Assembly: GCF_001612965.1 (NCBI RefSeq)
Contig: NZ_BDBL01000038.1
Location: 1 to 64,000, forward strand
DNA: 64,000 nucleotides
Origin: Nocardia kruczakiae NBRC 101016
GTDB lineage: Bacteria > Actinomycetota > Actinomycetes > Mycobacteriales > Mycobacteriaceae
Reading direction: 5' to 3'
Positions within the stretch are counted from its first letter, which is position 1, and each line of letters starts with the position of its first letter. The position numbers and the translations under genes were made by a program. Shown here in pieces: positions 52,063 through 59,208 of this stretch. Below the pieces are notes generated by a model that saw only the letters and a list, made by a program, of their open reading frames with translations, searched no databases and was not told the DNA's origin.

Positions 52063-52266
52063 CTCGGGCAGCCTTTCGTCCCGGCCGCTGCTGTCCGGCC
52101 GGGTATGCGTCGTCCCGGCATTCGCACGGGCGGAACGCGATGCCGGCCCGGAGCCGCTGTGATCAGGAAACATGCCGTCGCAATCGTATGTGACCGGTCG
52201 AATGAATATCGGGCGCTGCACCGGGGCCGACCGCTCCCCGGGCCACGCATCTCGTAGAGTTTACTC

Positions 52267-52276
52267 CGATATATCG
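52267..52276. promoter_or_regulatory. AT-rich palindrome upstream of menA
   Basis: CGATATATCG is a perfect 10-bp palindrome flanked by TTAC/GTAA. In a very GC-rich genome this AT-rich island is likely a promoter or operator, about 100 bp before menA. Confidence 0.4.
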
Positions 52277-52300
52277 TAATAATGTTGTCGACAGGGGTGT

Positions 52301-52345
52301 CCGGTGACGCTGTACTGCCGCCCCCGGTGACGCTGCGCTGCCGCC
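52301..52345. repeat. 22-bp direct repeat upstream of menA
   Basis: Two copies of CCGGTGACGCTGNNCTGCCG CC, 23 bp apart and differing at two positions, ending 30 bp before the menA ATG. Confidence 0.7.
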
Positions 52346-52374
52346 TTCGGGCCACCACCATTAGGCTGCCGGAT

Positions 52375-53244
52375 ATGGCTAGTGCAGCACAATGGCTCGA
52401 AGGCGCCCGTCCGCGGACGCTGCCCAATGCGATCGCCCCGGTCCTCGTCGGCACCGGCGCGGCCGCGTCGCTGGATGCCGCGGTGTGGTGGAAGGCCCTG
52501 CTGAGCCTGCTGGTTTCGCTGGCTCTCATCATCGGCGTCAACTACGCCAACGACTACTCCGACGGCATACGCGGCACCGACGACGAGCGCGTCGGCCCAC
52601 TGCGACTGGTCGGTTCGGGTCTGGCGAGTCCGGCCGCGGTGCGCGGCGCGGCCATCGCCTGCCTGAGCGTGGGCGCGATCTTCGGGTTGATCCTGGTGAT
52701 CACCACCGCCTGGTGGCTGCTGCTGATCGGCGCGGCCTGCCTGGCCGGCGCCTGGTTCTACACCGGCGGCAGTAAACCCTACGGCTACAGCGGTTTCGGT
52801 GAGATCGCCGTCTTCGTCTTCTTCGGCCTGGTCGCGGTGCTGGGCACCGAATTCGTGCAGGCCGAACGGCTCGACTGGGCCGGACTGGTCGGCGCGATCG
52901 CGGTCGGCGCGTTCTCCAGCGCGGTGCTGGTCACCAACAATTTGCGCGACATCCCCACCGATTCGGTGACCGGGAAGACCACCCTCGCCGTCAAACTGGG
53001 CGACACCCGCACCCGCACACTGCATCTGGTGCTGATGGTGGTGCCGTTCGTCGCCTCGCTGCTGCTGGTGATGCGCACACCGTGGGCCCTGGTGGGCCTG
53101 CTGGCGATACCGCTCGCCGTGCGATCCAACGCTCCCGTGCGCGGTGGGCAGCAGGGACCGGGATTGATTCCCTCGCTGCGCGATACCGGTTTGGCGATGC
53201 TGGGCTGGTCCCTGCTCACCGCACTGGCGCTCGGCCTCGGCTGA
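52375..53244 (+). CDS. menA: 1,4-dihydroxy-2-naphthoate prenyltransferase
   Basis: 289 residues from the ATG at 52375. UbiA family: first Asp motif NYANDYSDGIRGTD, second motif NNLRDIPTDSVTGKTTLAVKLG, and eight or so membrane helices. Transfers the polyprenyl chain made by GrcC to DHNA, forming demethylmenaquinone for MenG. Confidence 0.95.
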   Translation: MASAAQWLEGARPRTLPNAIAPVLVGTGAAASLDAAVWWKALLSLLVSLALIIGVNYANDYSDGIRGTDDERVGPLRLVGSGLASPAAVRGAAIACLSVGAIFGLILVITTAWWLLLIGAACLAGAWFYTGGSKPYGYSGFGEIAVFVFFGLVAVLGTEFVQAERLDWAGLVGAIAVGAFSSAVLVTNNLRDIPTDSVTGKTTLAVKLGDTRTRTLHLVLMVVPFVASLLLVMRTPWALVGLLAIPLAVRSNAPVRGGQQGPGLIPSLRDTGLAMLGWSLLTALALGLG

Positions 53245-53264
53245 CGAACGGCGACGCGACAGCG

Positions 53265-53654
53265 TCAGTCCCGGCCGCCCTCCGGGACCACGACGCCGAG
53301 CACCCAATTGACGAGGGTCACGATGACCGCACCGAGGATCGCCGCCCAGAACCCGTCGACCCGCAGGCCGTAATCGGTGGTTTCGGTGATCTTCGCCGTC
53401 AGCCACAGCATGAGGGCATTGATCACCAGCAGGAACAGCCCCAGCGTGACGATCACCAGCGGGAGCGACAGCAATTTCACGATCGGCTTGATCAGCGCGT
53501 TGACCAGCCCGAAGACGATCGCGACGCAGACCACGACGAGAATCTTGCCGCCGGTGCCCGCATCGGGCGGATCCTTCAATTCGATACCGCCGACCCAGGC
53601 CGCCGCGAGCCAGATCGCGAGGGCGTTGATCGCCAAACGGAGCAGAAGTGCCAT
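53265..53654 (-). CDS. Phage holin family membrane protein (YvlD-like)
   Basis: 129 residues with four transmembrane helices (starting MALLLRLAINALAIWLAAAWVGGIEL), matching the Mycobacterium phage holin-like PF04020 family. Despite the name it is a common chromosomal membrane protein and there is no phage gene nearby. Convergent with menA, 20 bp between stops. Confidence 0.88.
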   Translation of the reverse strand: MALLLRLAINALAIWLAAAWVGGIELKDPPDAGTGGKILVVVCVAIVFGLVNALIKPIVKLLSLPLVIVTLGLFLLVINALMLWLTAKITETTDYGLRVDGFWAAILGAVIVTLVNWVLGVVVPEGGRD

Positions 53655-53734
53655 GCGGCAATGCTAACGGCGGACGGGCCCGGTCACCGGTCGTGTGAAT
53701 CCCCACGAGTCGCGGTCCTGCCGGGCCCGGCCGT

Positions 53735-54322
53735 TCATGCCGCGCGATCGAGCATTTCGTGAACCGCGGAGCGTAGATGCTGCATACCGTCGTCGCCGCC
53801 CAGCAGTTCCTTGGTCGTGGGGTTGGCCGTGCGCAGGATACCCAGCAGCACATGGCCACCCTCGATGCGATCGTCACCGCGCGAAACCGCCTCACGCAGC
53901 GAGAGTTCCAAGGTCTTCTTGGCGGCGCGGGAGAACGGGATGTGCCCGAAGGTCATGCTCCCACCGAGCCGGAACCTGCCGCGCCCCTTGCCCTCGGCGG
54001 GAGTGGGGTCGTCGAAGACATCCTGCCCGAAGGTCGCCTGCACGCTGTCGCGGACGGCATCCAGGTCGATGCCGATCGCTTTCAGCGCGGCGGCGTCCTC
54101 GTCGCCGAGCGGCTTCTCCGGAACCTCGCGCGACAACTTCTCACGCACCTGTTCGGCGGTGATGTCGTTGTCGCTGAGCAACTTTCGCAATCCTCGATCC
54201 GGGCACATCGCGAGCCCCAGCAGCAGGTGCTCGACATCGATGAGGGGCGAGCGCAATTCGCGCGCCTCCTCTTGGGCGACCACGATCGCGGCCCGCGGCG
54301 CTTTGGCAAATCGTTCGAACAT
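53735..54322 (-). CDS. Double Clp N-terminal domain protein (ClpC2-like)
   Basis: 195 residues consisting of two Clp-N modules without any AAA+ domain: FERFAKAPRAAIVVAQEEA with LIDVEHLLLGLAMCPDRG (about 2-60), and IPFSRAAKKTLELSLREAVSRGDDRIEGGHVLLGIL (about 128-190). The same modules in ClpC1 bind adaptors, phospho-Arg substrates and cyclomarin-type antibiotics. ClpC2-like proteins are thought to sequester such ligands and spare ClpC1. ATG overlaps the stop of the upstream HTH gene (TGATG). Confidence 0.88.
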   Translation of the reverse strand: MFERFAKAPRAAIVVAQEEARELRSPLIDVEHLLLGLAMCPDRGLRKLLSDNDITAEQVREKLSREVPEKPLGDEDAAALKAIGIDLDAVRDSVQATFGQDVFDDPTPAEGKGRGRFRLGGSMTFGHIPFSRAAKKTLELSLREAVSRGDDRIEGGHVLLGILRTANPTTKELLGGDDGMQHLRSAVHEMLDRAA

Positions 54323-54543
54323 CAGCGAATTCCGCCTCTCCGGTTGTACTTCTGGTGGACCGCCTGCCGGCTGACTTCGAGCGCGTCGGCGATCGCCTGC
54401 CACGACCAGCCCTGTTGGCGGGCGTTGGTCACCTGGATCGCCTCGAGTCGCTCGGCCAGCCGTCGCAGAGCCAGTACGGCACGCAGTCCGACCTGCGGGT
54501 CCGGACTGCCGGCCGCCGCCGCCAGCGTCGTTGCTTCACTCAT
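54322..54543 (-). CDS. Small HTH regulator coupled to the ClpC2-like gene
   Basis: 73 residues with a clear helix-turn-helix (SWQAIADALEVSRQAVHQKYNRR, about 46-68) and an N-terminal helical part (VGLRAVLALRRLAERLEAIQV) suited to dimerisation. It overlaps the Clp-N gene and sits at a promoter covered by two GTCAA-N6-TTGAC palindromes, so autoregulation is likely. The transcript looks leaderless. Confidence 0.88.
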   Translation of the reverse strand: MSEATTLAAAAGSPDPQVGLRAVLALRRLAERLEAIQVTNARQQGWSWQAIADALEVSRQAVHQKYNRRGGIR

Positions 54544-54546
54544 ATC

Positions 54547-54589
54547 GTCAATTTACGTTGACACTGCGGGCGCGTCAACAAAAATTGAC
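54547..54589 (-). promoter_or_regulatory. Leaderless promoter with two operators for the HTH-ClpC2 operon
   Basis: -35 TTGACG (complement of 54573-54578), 17 bp, -10 TAAATT (complement of 54550-54555); the ATG at 54543 is 7 nt after the -10. Two identical palindromes GTCAA-N6-TTGAC lie at 54547-54562 (over the -10) and 54574-54589 (over the -35), centres 27 bp apart. Confidence 0.78.
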
Positions 54590-54656
54590 ATTTCATGCGT
54601 TCGCTTGCGGTGAACCCGAACGGGAGGCCCGGATCAGGCCGTGCGGCGGCGGCCGA

Positions 54657-55742
54657 TCAGGCGGTCCAGATCCCGGAGGAAGTGAATTCGGTCAGGACGT
54701 GGTGGGCGCCGGCCAGGTCCAGCCCCTGCCCCGCGACCCACTCGTCGTTGAAATACGTTCCGGCATAACGATCCCCGCCGTCACACAGCAGCGTCACCAC
54801 ACTGCCCTCGCGGCCCGCGGCGATCATCTCGGCGATGAGGGCGAACGCACCCCACAGATTGGTTCCGGTGGATCCGCCCACCCGGCGGCCGAGCACCGCA
54901 CTGGCATGGCGGCACGCGGCGATGGAGGCGGCATCGGGCACCTCGATCATCCGGTCGACCACATCGCCGATGAAGGAAGGCTCCACCCGCGGCCGGCCGA
55001 TGCCTTCGATCCGCGACGGCATACCGGTCTGATATCCCGGGTCCCCGACCTCGTACCCGCCGTAGAACGCCGAATTCTCCGGATCGACCACGGCCAAGCG
55101 GGTCGCGTGGCGGCGATAGCGGATGTACCGGCCGATGGTCGCGCTCGTTCCGCCGGTACCGGCGCCGACCACCACCCAGTCCGGAACCGGATGGGTCTCC
55201 AAAATCATTTGCTGATAAATGGATTCGGCGATGTTGTTGTTACCGCGCCAGTCGGTGGCCCGCTCGGCGTAGGTGAACTGATCCATGTAGTGGCCGTCGC
55301 ATTCGGCGGCCAGCCGCACGGCCTCGGCATAGATATCGGGCGCGCGGTCGACGAAGTGGCATCGGCCGCCCTGCGCCTCGATCAGCGCGATCTTCTCGGG
55401 CGAGGTCTTCGCCGGCACCACCGAGACGAAGTCCAGGCCGAGCAGTTTTGCGAAATAGGCCTCACTGATCGCGGTCGACCCCGAGGACGCCTCGACGATG
55501 GTCGTCCCCTCACAGACCCAGCCGTTGCAGATCGCGTAGAGGAATAGCGAACGCGCCAGCCGATGTTTCAAGCTGCCGGTCGGATGCGTGGACTCGTCCT
55601 TGAGATACAGCCGCACACCCCATTCGGGCGGCAGCGGGTACCGCAGCAGATGGGTGTCGGCGCTGCGCTGCGCATCGGCCTCGATCAGCCGCACCGCATT
55701 GTCGACCCACTCCCGCGAAGCACTGCGATCGCAGTACTTCAC
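54657..55742 (-). CDS. cds1: Cds1-like PLP-dependent cysteine desulfhydrase/synthase family protein
   Basis: 361 residues, GTG start 5 nt after GGGAG. Fold type II PLP enzyme: PLP Lys in STHPTGSLKHRLARS (about residue 59), VEASSGSTAISEA (substrate loop), GTGGTSATIGRY (phosphate loop). Resembles M. tuberculosis Cds1 (Rv3684), which releases H2S from cysteine, more than CysK. Specificity inferred by family, not shown by sequence. Confidence 0.85.
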   Translation of the reverse strand: MKYCDRSASREWVDNAVRLIEADAQRSADTHLLRYPLPPEWGVRLYLKDESTHPTGSLKHRLARSLFLYAICNGWVCEGTTIVEASSGSTAISEAYFAKLLGLDFVSVVPAKTSPEKIALIEAQGGRCHFVDRAPDIYAEAVRLAAECDGHYMDQFTYAERATDWRGNNNIAESIYQQMILETHPVPDWVVVGAGTGGTSATIGRYIRYRRHATRLAVVDPENSAFYGGYEVGDPGYQTGMPSRIEGIGRPRVEPSFIGDVVDRMIEVPDAASIAACRHASAVLGRRVGGSTGTNLWGAFALIAEMIAAGREGSVVTLLCDGGDRYAGTYFNDEWVAGQGLDLAGAHHVLTEFTSSGIWTA

Positions 55743-55756
55743 CGCAGCTCCCGCCC

Positions 55757-55783
55757 GCTCACTGCGCTCACTGCGTTCACTGC
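55757..55783 (-). repeat. 9-bp tandem repeat at the DUF4229 stop codon
   Basis: Three units of GCTCACTGC (one with GTTCACTGC). On the minus strand they read GCG CAG TGA / ACG CAG TGA / GCG CAG TGA, so the stop is repeated three times in frame at 9-nt intervals. Confidence 0.9.
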
Positions 55784-56115
55784 GCCTCTTCGCCGCGCAG
55801 GCGAGCTCGCAGGTTCGCTTTGTCGTTGCGGCGCTTCTCGTCGACCGCCGCGATGTCCTCGTTCACGCGCGCCCGCAGCCGCTTGAACAGCACGAGCGAC
55901 AGCGGCATCGCCACGATCAGCGCGAACAGCAGCGCGACGATCAGCGGGATGTCGACGTTCACCACGTGTGCCACCACCAGGATGATCGCGGCGATCACGG
56001 CGACCAGGGCCAGCCGGGCCAGGGTGTACAGCGCCAGGTTGCGCGCGAGCCGCCGACCCGCCGAGGCCGGGGCCCGATCGCTCGCGGCGTCGTCGGATCG
56101 GGATGCTTCACTCAC
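55777..56115 (-). CDS. DUF4229 membrane protein
   Basis: 112 residues: two membrane helices (LALYTLARLALVAVIAAIIL and about 55-76) and a charged C-terminus (RLRARVNEDIAAVDEKRRND). Matches the actinobacterial DUF4229 pattern. Ends in a triplicated in-frame TGA. Position corresponds to Rv0531, near menA. Confidence 0.88.
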   Translation of the reverse strand: MSEASRSDDAASDRAPASAGRRLARNLALYTLARLALVAVIAAIILVVAHVVNVDIPLIVALLFALIVAMPLSLVLFKRLRARVNEDIAAVDEKRRNDKANLRARLRGEEAQ

Positions 56116-56337
56116 ACGACCAGGGTAGGCGACGCCGCCGCACCCGTTCCGACCTGCCCGGGTCCCGCCGGATTCGATCGCCGGATGTTCGCCGGCGCGA
56201 CGTACTCAGCCGTACGTATATCCGTTTTGTCTATTACTTCCCCTTTACCAACGTTAGATCGTTCGAACACCTGGGGGTCCGGGTGCAACGATGTCGCTAT
56301 CTGATGAGGGATCTGTCGATTACGGAAAGGTTTGCGA

Positions 56338-56571
56338 ATGACTGCGATCACCGCGGCGAGCCGCACGTTGGGTTCCGTCAACGGCCAGGAGGCCCTCCTG
56401 ACCCCGGGCCAGGTGGCGGCGCTGTTCCACGTCGATCCGAAAACGGTCACTCGGTGGGCGCATGCCGGACGGCTGGGCTCGCTACGCACCCCTGGCGGAC
56501 ATCGCCGCTTCCGTGAGTCGGAGGTAATGCAGCTGCTGAAGTCGCTGACCACCGAGGCGACCCGCCCCTGA
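56338..56571 (+). CDS. bldC: BldC-family MerR-type DNA-binding protein
   Basis: 77 residues from the ATG at 56338, 7 nt after GGAAAGG. A lone MerR-like winged HTH: LLTPGQVAALFHVDPKTVTRWAHAGRLGSLRTPGGHRRFRESEVMQLL is nearly identical to the BldC family that controls development in Streptomyces. Upstream 222 bp hold GTTCGAAC and TACGTATA stretches but no certain promoter. Confidence 0.95.
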   Translation: MTAITAASRTLGSVNGQEALLTPGQVAALFHVDPKTVTRWAHAGRLGSLRTPGGHRRFRESEVMQLLKSLTTEATRP

Positions 56572-56649
56572 GTTCGAGAGTTCATTCTCGCGGTCACAGT
56601 GCGACAGGTACGTACACGGGATTACCCTCGATGTCAGGAGGTGAGCGAC

Positions 56650-56853
56650 GTGGCGTACCTGTTGGCACTCATCGCGGTCGTGGCTGTCGCGGTGCTGTGC
56701 TGGAAAGCGTTCGGGCCGGAGCATGCGCCCCGCATCGGCATCGGACGGGGACCCGAGAAGCGACGTCGAGTCGTGGGTCCCGATGACGACCCCGAATTCC
56801 TGTGGCGGATCTCCCGCCAACATCGCGACCGCGATCCCGGCTCGGATCACTGA
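56650..56853 (+). CDS. Small single-span membrane protein
   Basis: 67 residues from the GTG at 56650, 7 nt after AGGAGGT; a GTG three codons earlier overlaps that ribosome site and is rejected. One N-terminal transmembrane helix (AYLLALIAVVAVAVLCW) and a basic then acidic cytoplasmic tail (EKRRRVVGPDDDPEFLWRI). Unknown function; follows bldC by 78 bp. Confidence 0.75.
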   Translation: MAYLLALIAVVAVAVLCWKAFGPEHAPRIGIGRGPEKRRRVVGPDDDPEFLWRISRQHRDRDPGSDH

Positions 56854-56900
56854 CGCGCATATCCTCCCCGTGAGGTGGCCGGCGCGGGCTGGACCCGCCG

Positions 56901-56983
56901 CAGCTCAGGGGATCGGGCCTGGCGCCGGCTCAGGTGATCGGCTTGGCGCAGGCTGAGTGATGGGCATGCCGGAGGCTCAGCCA
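56901..56983 (-). repeat. About 24-bp degenerate tandem repeat at the dapA stop codon
   Basis: Units begin at 56901 (CAGCTCAGGGGATCGGGCC), 56926 (CGGCTCAGGTGATCGGC), 56950 (AGGCTGAGTGATGGGC) and a partial at 56973 that contains the dapA stop codon (TGA, complement of 56977-56979). About 3.5 imperfect copies. Confidence 0.75.
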
Positions 56984-57855
56984 ATGGAGCCCGCGGCGGC
57001 CAGCGCAGCCGAGACCGAATCGGCACATGCGGGAAGTAGCGGCAGGCGCACGTGCGCGCTCGGTATCCGGCCCTGCGCGGCGAGCACCCCCTTCACCACG
57101 GTCGGGTTGGCCTCGGCGAACAGCGCCCGCGCCAGCTCGACCAACCGGTTGCCGATTTTGCGCGCCGCCTCGACCCGCCCGTCCCGCCAGGCCGCGATCA
57201 ACTCCGCATAGGCCGCGGGCGCCACATTCGAGCAGGTCAGAATGGCTCCCTGCGCGCCCATCGCGAGCAGCGGCGACGCGTACAGGTCGTCGCCGCACAG
57301 CACCGTGGTCCGGTCGCCGGCCGCCGCCAGCCACGCGACCGTGGTCTCGTCCACGACGCCCACGGCATGTTTGAATCCCGCGACATTCGGGAGTTCGGCC
57401 AGTTCGGTCAACGTTTCCGGATCGAGCGGCCGGCCCGTGCGATGCGGCACGTTGTAGATCAGCAGCGGCACCGGGCTCCGCTGCGCGAGCCGCCGGAAAT
57501 GTTCCACCACGCCGCGCTGCGAGGGTTTCGTGTAATACGGGACCACCGTGAGCGCCGCCGCGACCCGCTCGTCCAGCGCGGTCAGCGCGAGCTCGGAATC
57601 GGCCGTCGAATTGGAGCCGGTGCCCACGATCAGCGGCGCGTCACGCTCGGCGCAGACCTGGGCGCAGATGTCGACGACCCGGCGCTTCTCCTCCGGCGTC
57701 AGGGTGGCCGGCTCGCCGGTGGTGCCCAGGGCGACGATGCCGGAGGCCCCCGCGTCGAGGACGTCGTGCGCGAGCCGGCCGAGAGCGTCGCAGGCCAGCT
57801 CGCCGTCCGCCGTGAACGGCGTGACGAGTGGAACGAAGAGACCGCTGAACGTCAT
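56977..57855 (-). CDS. dapA: Dihydrodipicolinate synthase family protein (DapA-like)
   Basis: 292 residues. DapA motifs: GTTGE (44-48), catalytic Tyr134 in YNVPHRTGRPL and Schiff-base Lys162 in GFKHAVG, at E. coli-like positions. The complete set supports 4-hydroxy-tetrahydrodipicolinate synthase in lysine/DAP synthesis, although it may be a second paralogue acting on another 2-keto acid. Divergent from a LysR gene with palindromic half-sites between (AGTTCA...TGAACT). Confidence 0.9.
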   Translation of the reverse strand: MTFSGLFVPLVTPFTADGELACDALGRLAHDVLDAGASGIVALGTTGEPATLTPEEKRRVVDICAQVCAERDAPLIVGTGSNSTADSELALTALDERVAAALTVVPYYTKPSQRGVVEHFRRLAQRSPVPLLIYNVPHRTGRPLDPETLTELAELPNVAGFKHAVGVVDETTVAWLAAAGDRTTVLCGDDLYASPLLAMGAQGAILTCSNVAPAAYAELIAAWRDGRVEAARKIGNRLVELARALFAEANPTVVKGVLAAQGRIPSAHVRLPLLPACADSVSAALAAAGSIG

Positions 57856-57890
57856 GCCACCTACCCTCGTCTAGGCGTTGATTCAGGTCC

Positions 57891-57925
57891 AGTTCACAAA
57901 ACTTCCGTTGAGATTAAGCTGAACT
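57891..57925. promoter_or_regulatory. LysR binding region between dapA and lysR
   Basis: AGTTCA (57891-57896) and TGAACT (57920-57925) form an interrupted inverted repeat. A -10-like TAAGCT (57915-57920) is 6 nt before the lysR ATG, suggesting another leaderless transcript. Confidence 0.4.
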
Positions 57926-57926
57926 T

Positions 57927-58823
57927 ATGCTTGATGTACGCCGCCTCCGGCTGTTGCGGGAATTGGCCCATCGCCGAACGATTGCTGCGGTCGCCGAGGC
58001 CGTGTCCTACACCCCGTCGGCGGTATCCCAGCAGCTCACCGCGCTGGAACGCGAGGCAGGGGTCACGCTACTGGAACGCAGCGGACGGCGCGTCACCCTC
58101 ACCGCGGCGGCGCGCCGCCTGGTGGAGCACACGGAATCGGTCCTCGCGATCCTGGAGCAGGCCGAGGCCGAATTGGCCACCGCCGAACTCACCGGCGCCC
58201 TGCACATCGGCGCCTTCCCCACCGCTGTGCAGCGGATACTGCCGCATGCGCTGGTCTCGCTCAGCCGTGCTCATCCGCGCTTGGAACTGCATGTGACGGA
58301 GCTGGATCCGGCGGCCGTGCCCGCGGCACTGCGCACCGGCACGCTGGATATCGCACTCATCCAGGAGTACGACTACGTGCCCGCCGAACCGGAAGCCGGC
58401 CTGGAAGCCGAACCGTTCCTGGAGGAACCGGTCTACCTGGCCGCCCGCACCACCCAGCCGCTGGCCGCCTACCGCGAGGCGGCCTGGATCTCCGGAACAC
58501 CCGGTACCCTCTGCCACACCATGACCGTAAGAGCGTGCGAGGCAGCGGGTTTCGTTCCTCGCATTCGCCACCGCTCCGACGATTTCGGCACGGTGCTCGC
58601 GCTGGTCGCCGCCGGACAGGGTGTCGCGTTCATCCCGCAGCTGGCAATTCCCCTCCACCCCGAAACCGACACCACCCCGGTCGAATTGACCCCGCTCCCC
58701 ATCCGCCGCCGCACCCGAATCGCCTACCGCGCCGGCACCCGCACCCACCCCACGATCTCCGCCGCCCGCACCGCCCTGCACGCCACCACCGGAACCATCC
58801 CCCCGGTGGACGACCTCGCCTGA
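57927..58823 (+). CDS. LysR family transcriptional regulator
   Basis: 298 residues. N-terminal winged HTH (about 5-62; RTIAAVAEAVSYTPSAVSQQLTALEREAGVTLLERSGRRVTLT), then a periplasmic-binding-like effector domain in two lobes with GALHIGAFPTAVQRILP and DFGTVLALVAAGQGVAFIP. Probably regulates the divergent dapA-like gene. Confidence 0.93.
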   Translation: MLDVRRLRLLRELAHRRTIAAVAEAVSYTPSAVSQQLTALEREAGVTLLERSGRRVTLTAAARRLVEHTESVLAILEQAEAELATAELTGALHIGAFPTAVQRILPHALVSLSRAHPRLELHVTELDPAAVPAALRTGTLDIALIQEYDYVPAEPEAGLEAEPFLEEPVYLAARTTQPLAAYREAAWISGTPGTLCHTMTVRACEAAGFVPRIRHRSDDFGTVLALVAAGQGVAFIPQLAIPLHPETDTTPVELTPLPIRRRTRIAYRAGTRTHPTISAARTALHATTGTIPPVDDLA

Positions 58824-58904
58824 ACTGCGGGCGTATCCCCCTGCTCGCCGAGCCGGTGTGCCGCTGCCGTCACGCCAGAGGTCGGCTGTTCAGCGGGCTC
58901 GGGG
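58824..58904. other. Short non-repeat part of the lysR-GGCT gap
   Basis: 81 bp between the lysR stop and the start of the tandem array. No gene, no clear terminator. Confidence 0.5.
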
Positions 58905-59208
58905 CATTCGAAAGCTGCTGCCGTTCAAAGGCTGCGGCCATTCGAAGACTGCGGGCTCAAAGGTCGCAGCCACTCGAAGGCTGCGGTCGCGCAAAGGCTG
59001 CCGCCGCCCGAAAGCAGCGGCGGCTCGAAGGCCCGGCCGCCCGAGGGCTGCGGCCGCTCGACGGCTGCCGCGGCCCAAAAGCAGCGGCCACTCCAAGGCC
59101 CGGGCCGCCCGAAAGCAGCGGCCGTTCAAAGGTTGCAGCCGCTCCAACGTTGCGGCCCGATCAAACGGCCGGTCAAGGCTCTGGCCGGTCAGAGGCTTCG
59201 GCCGTCGA
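58905..59208 (-). repeat. 17-bp tandem repeat array at the 3' end of the GGCT-like gene
   Basis: About 18 degenerate copies of a 17-bp unit (GCTGCGGCCNYTCRAAG). The last units run into the GGCT-like gene and include its stop codon (TGA, complement of 59189-59191). It fills the gap between convergent lysR and the GGCT-like gene. Stops occur at 17-nt steps, so they are not all in frame. Confidence 0.85.

Larger units (their letters stand above)
52063..52374. other. Divergent promoter region between AfsR-like and menA
   Basis: 312 bp. Contains the palindrome CGATATATCG (52267-52276) inside TTACTCCGATATATCGTAA, and two 22-bp direct repeats (52301-52322 and 52324-52345: CCGGTGACGCTG..CTGCCGCC). 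No gene. Confidence 0.6.

Noticed and set aside
53265..53654. Prophage remnant suggested by the holin-like protein
   Set aside because: The family is common in chromosomes and no other phage gene, integrase or att-like repeat is nearby.
58905..59208. Possible CRISPR array
   Set aside because: Units of 17 bp are contiguous without unique spacers, are degenerate, and no cas genes are in the window.
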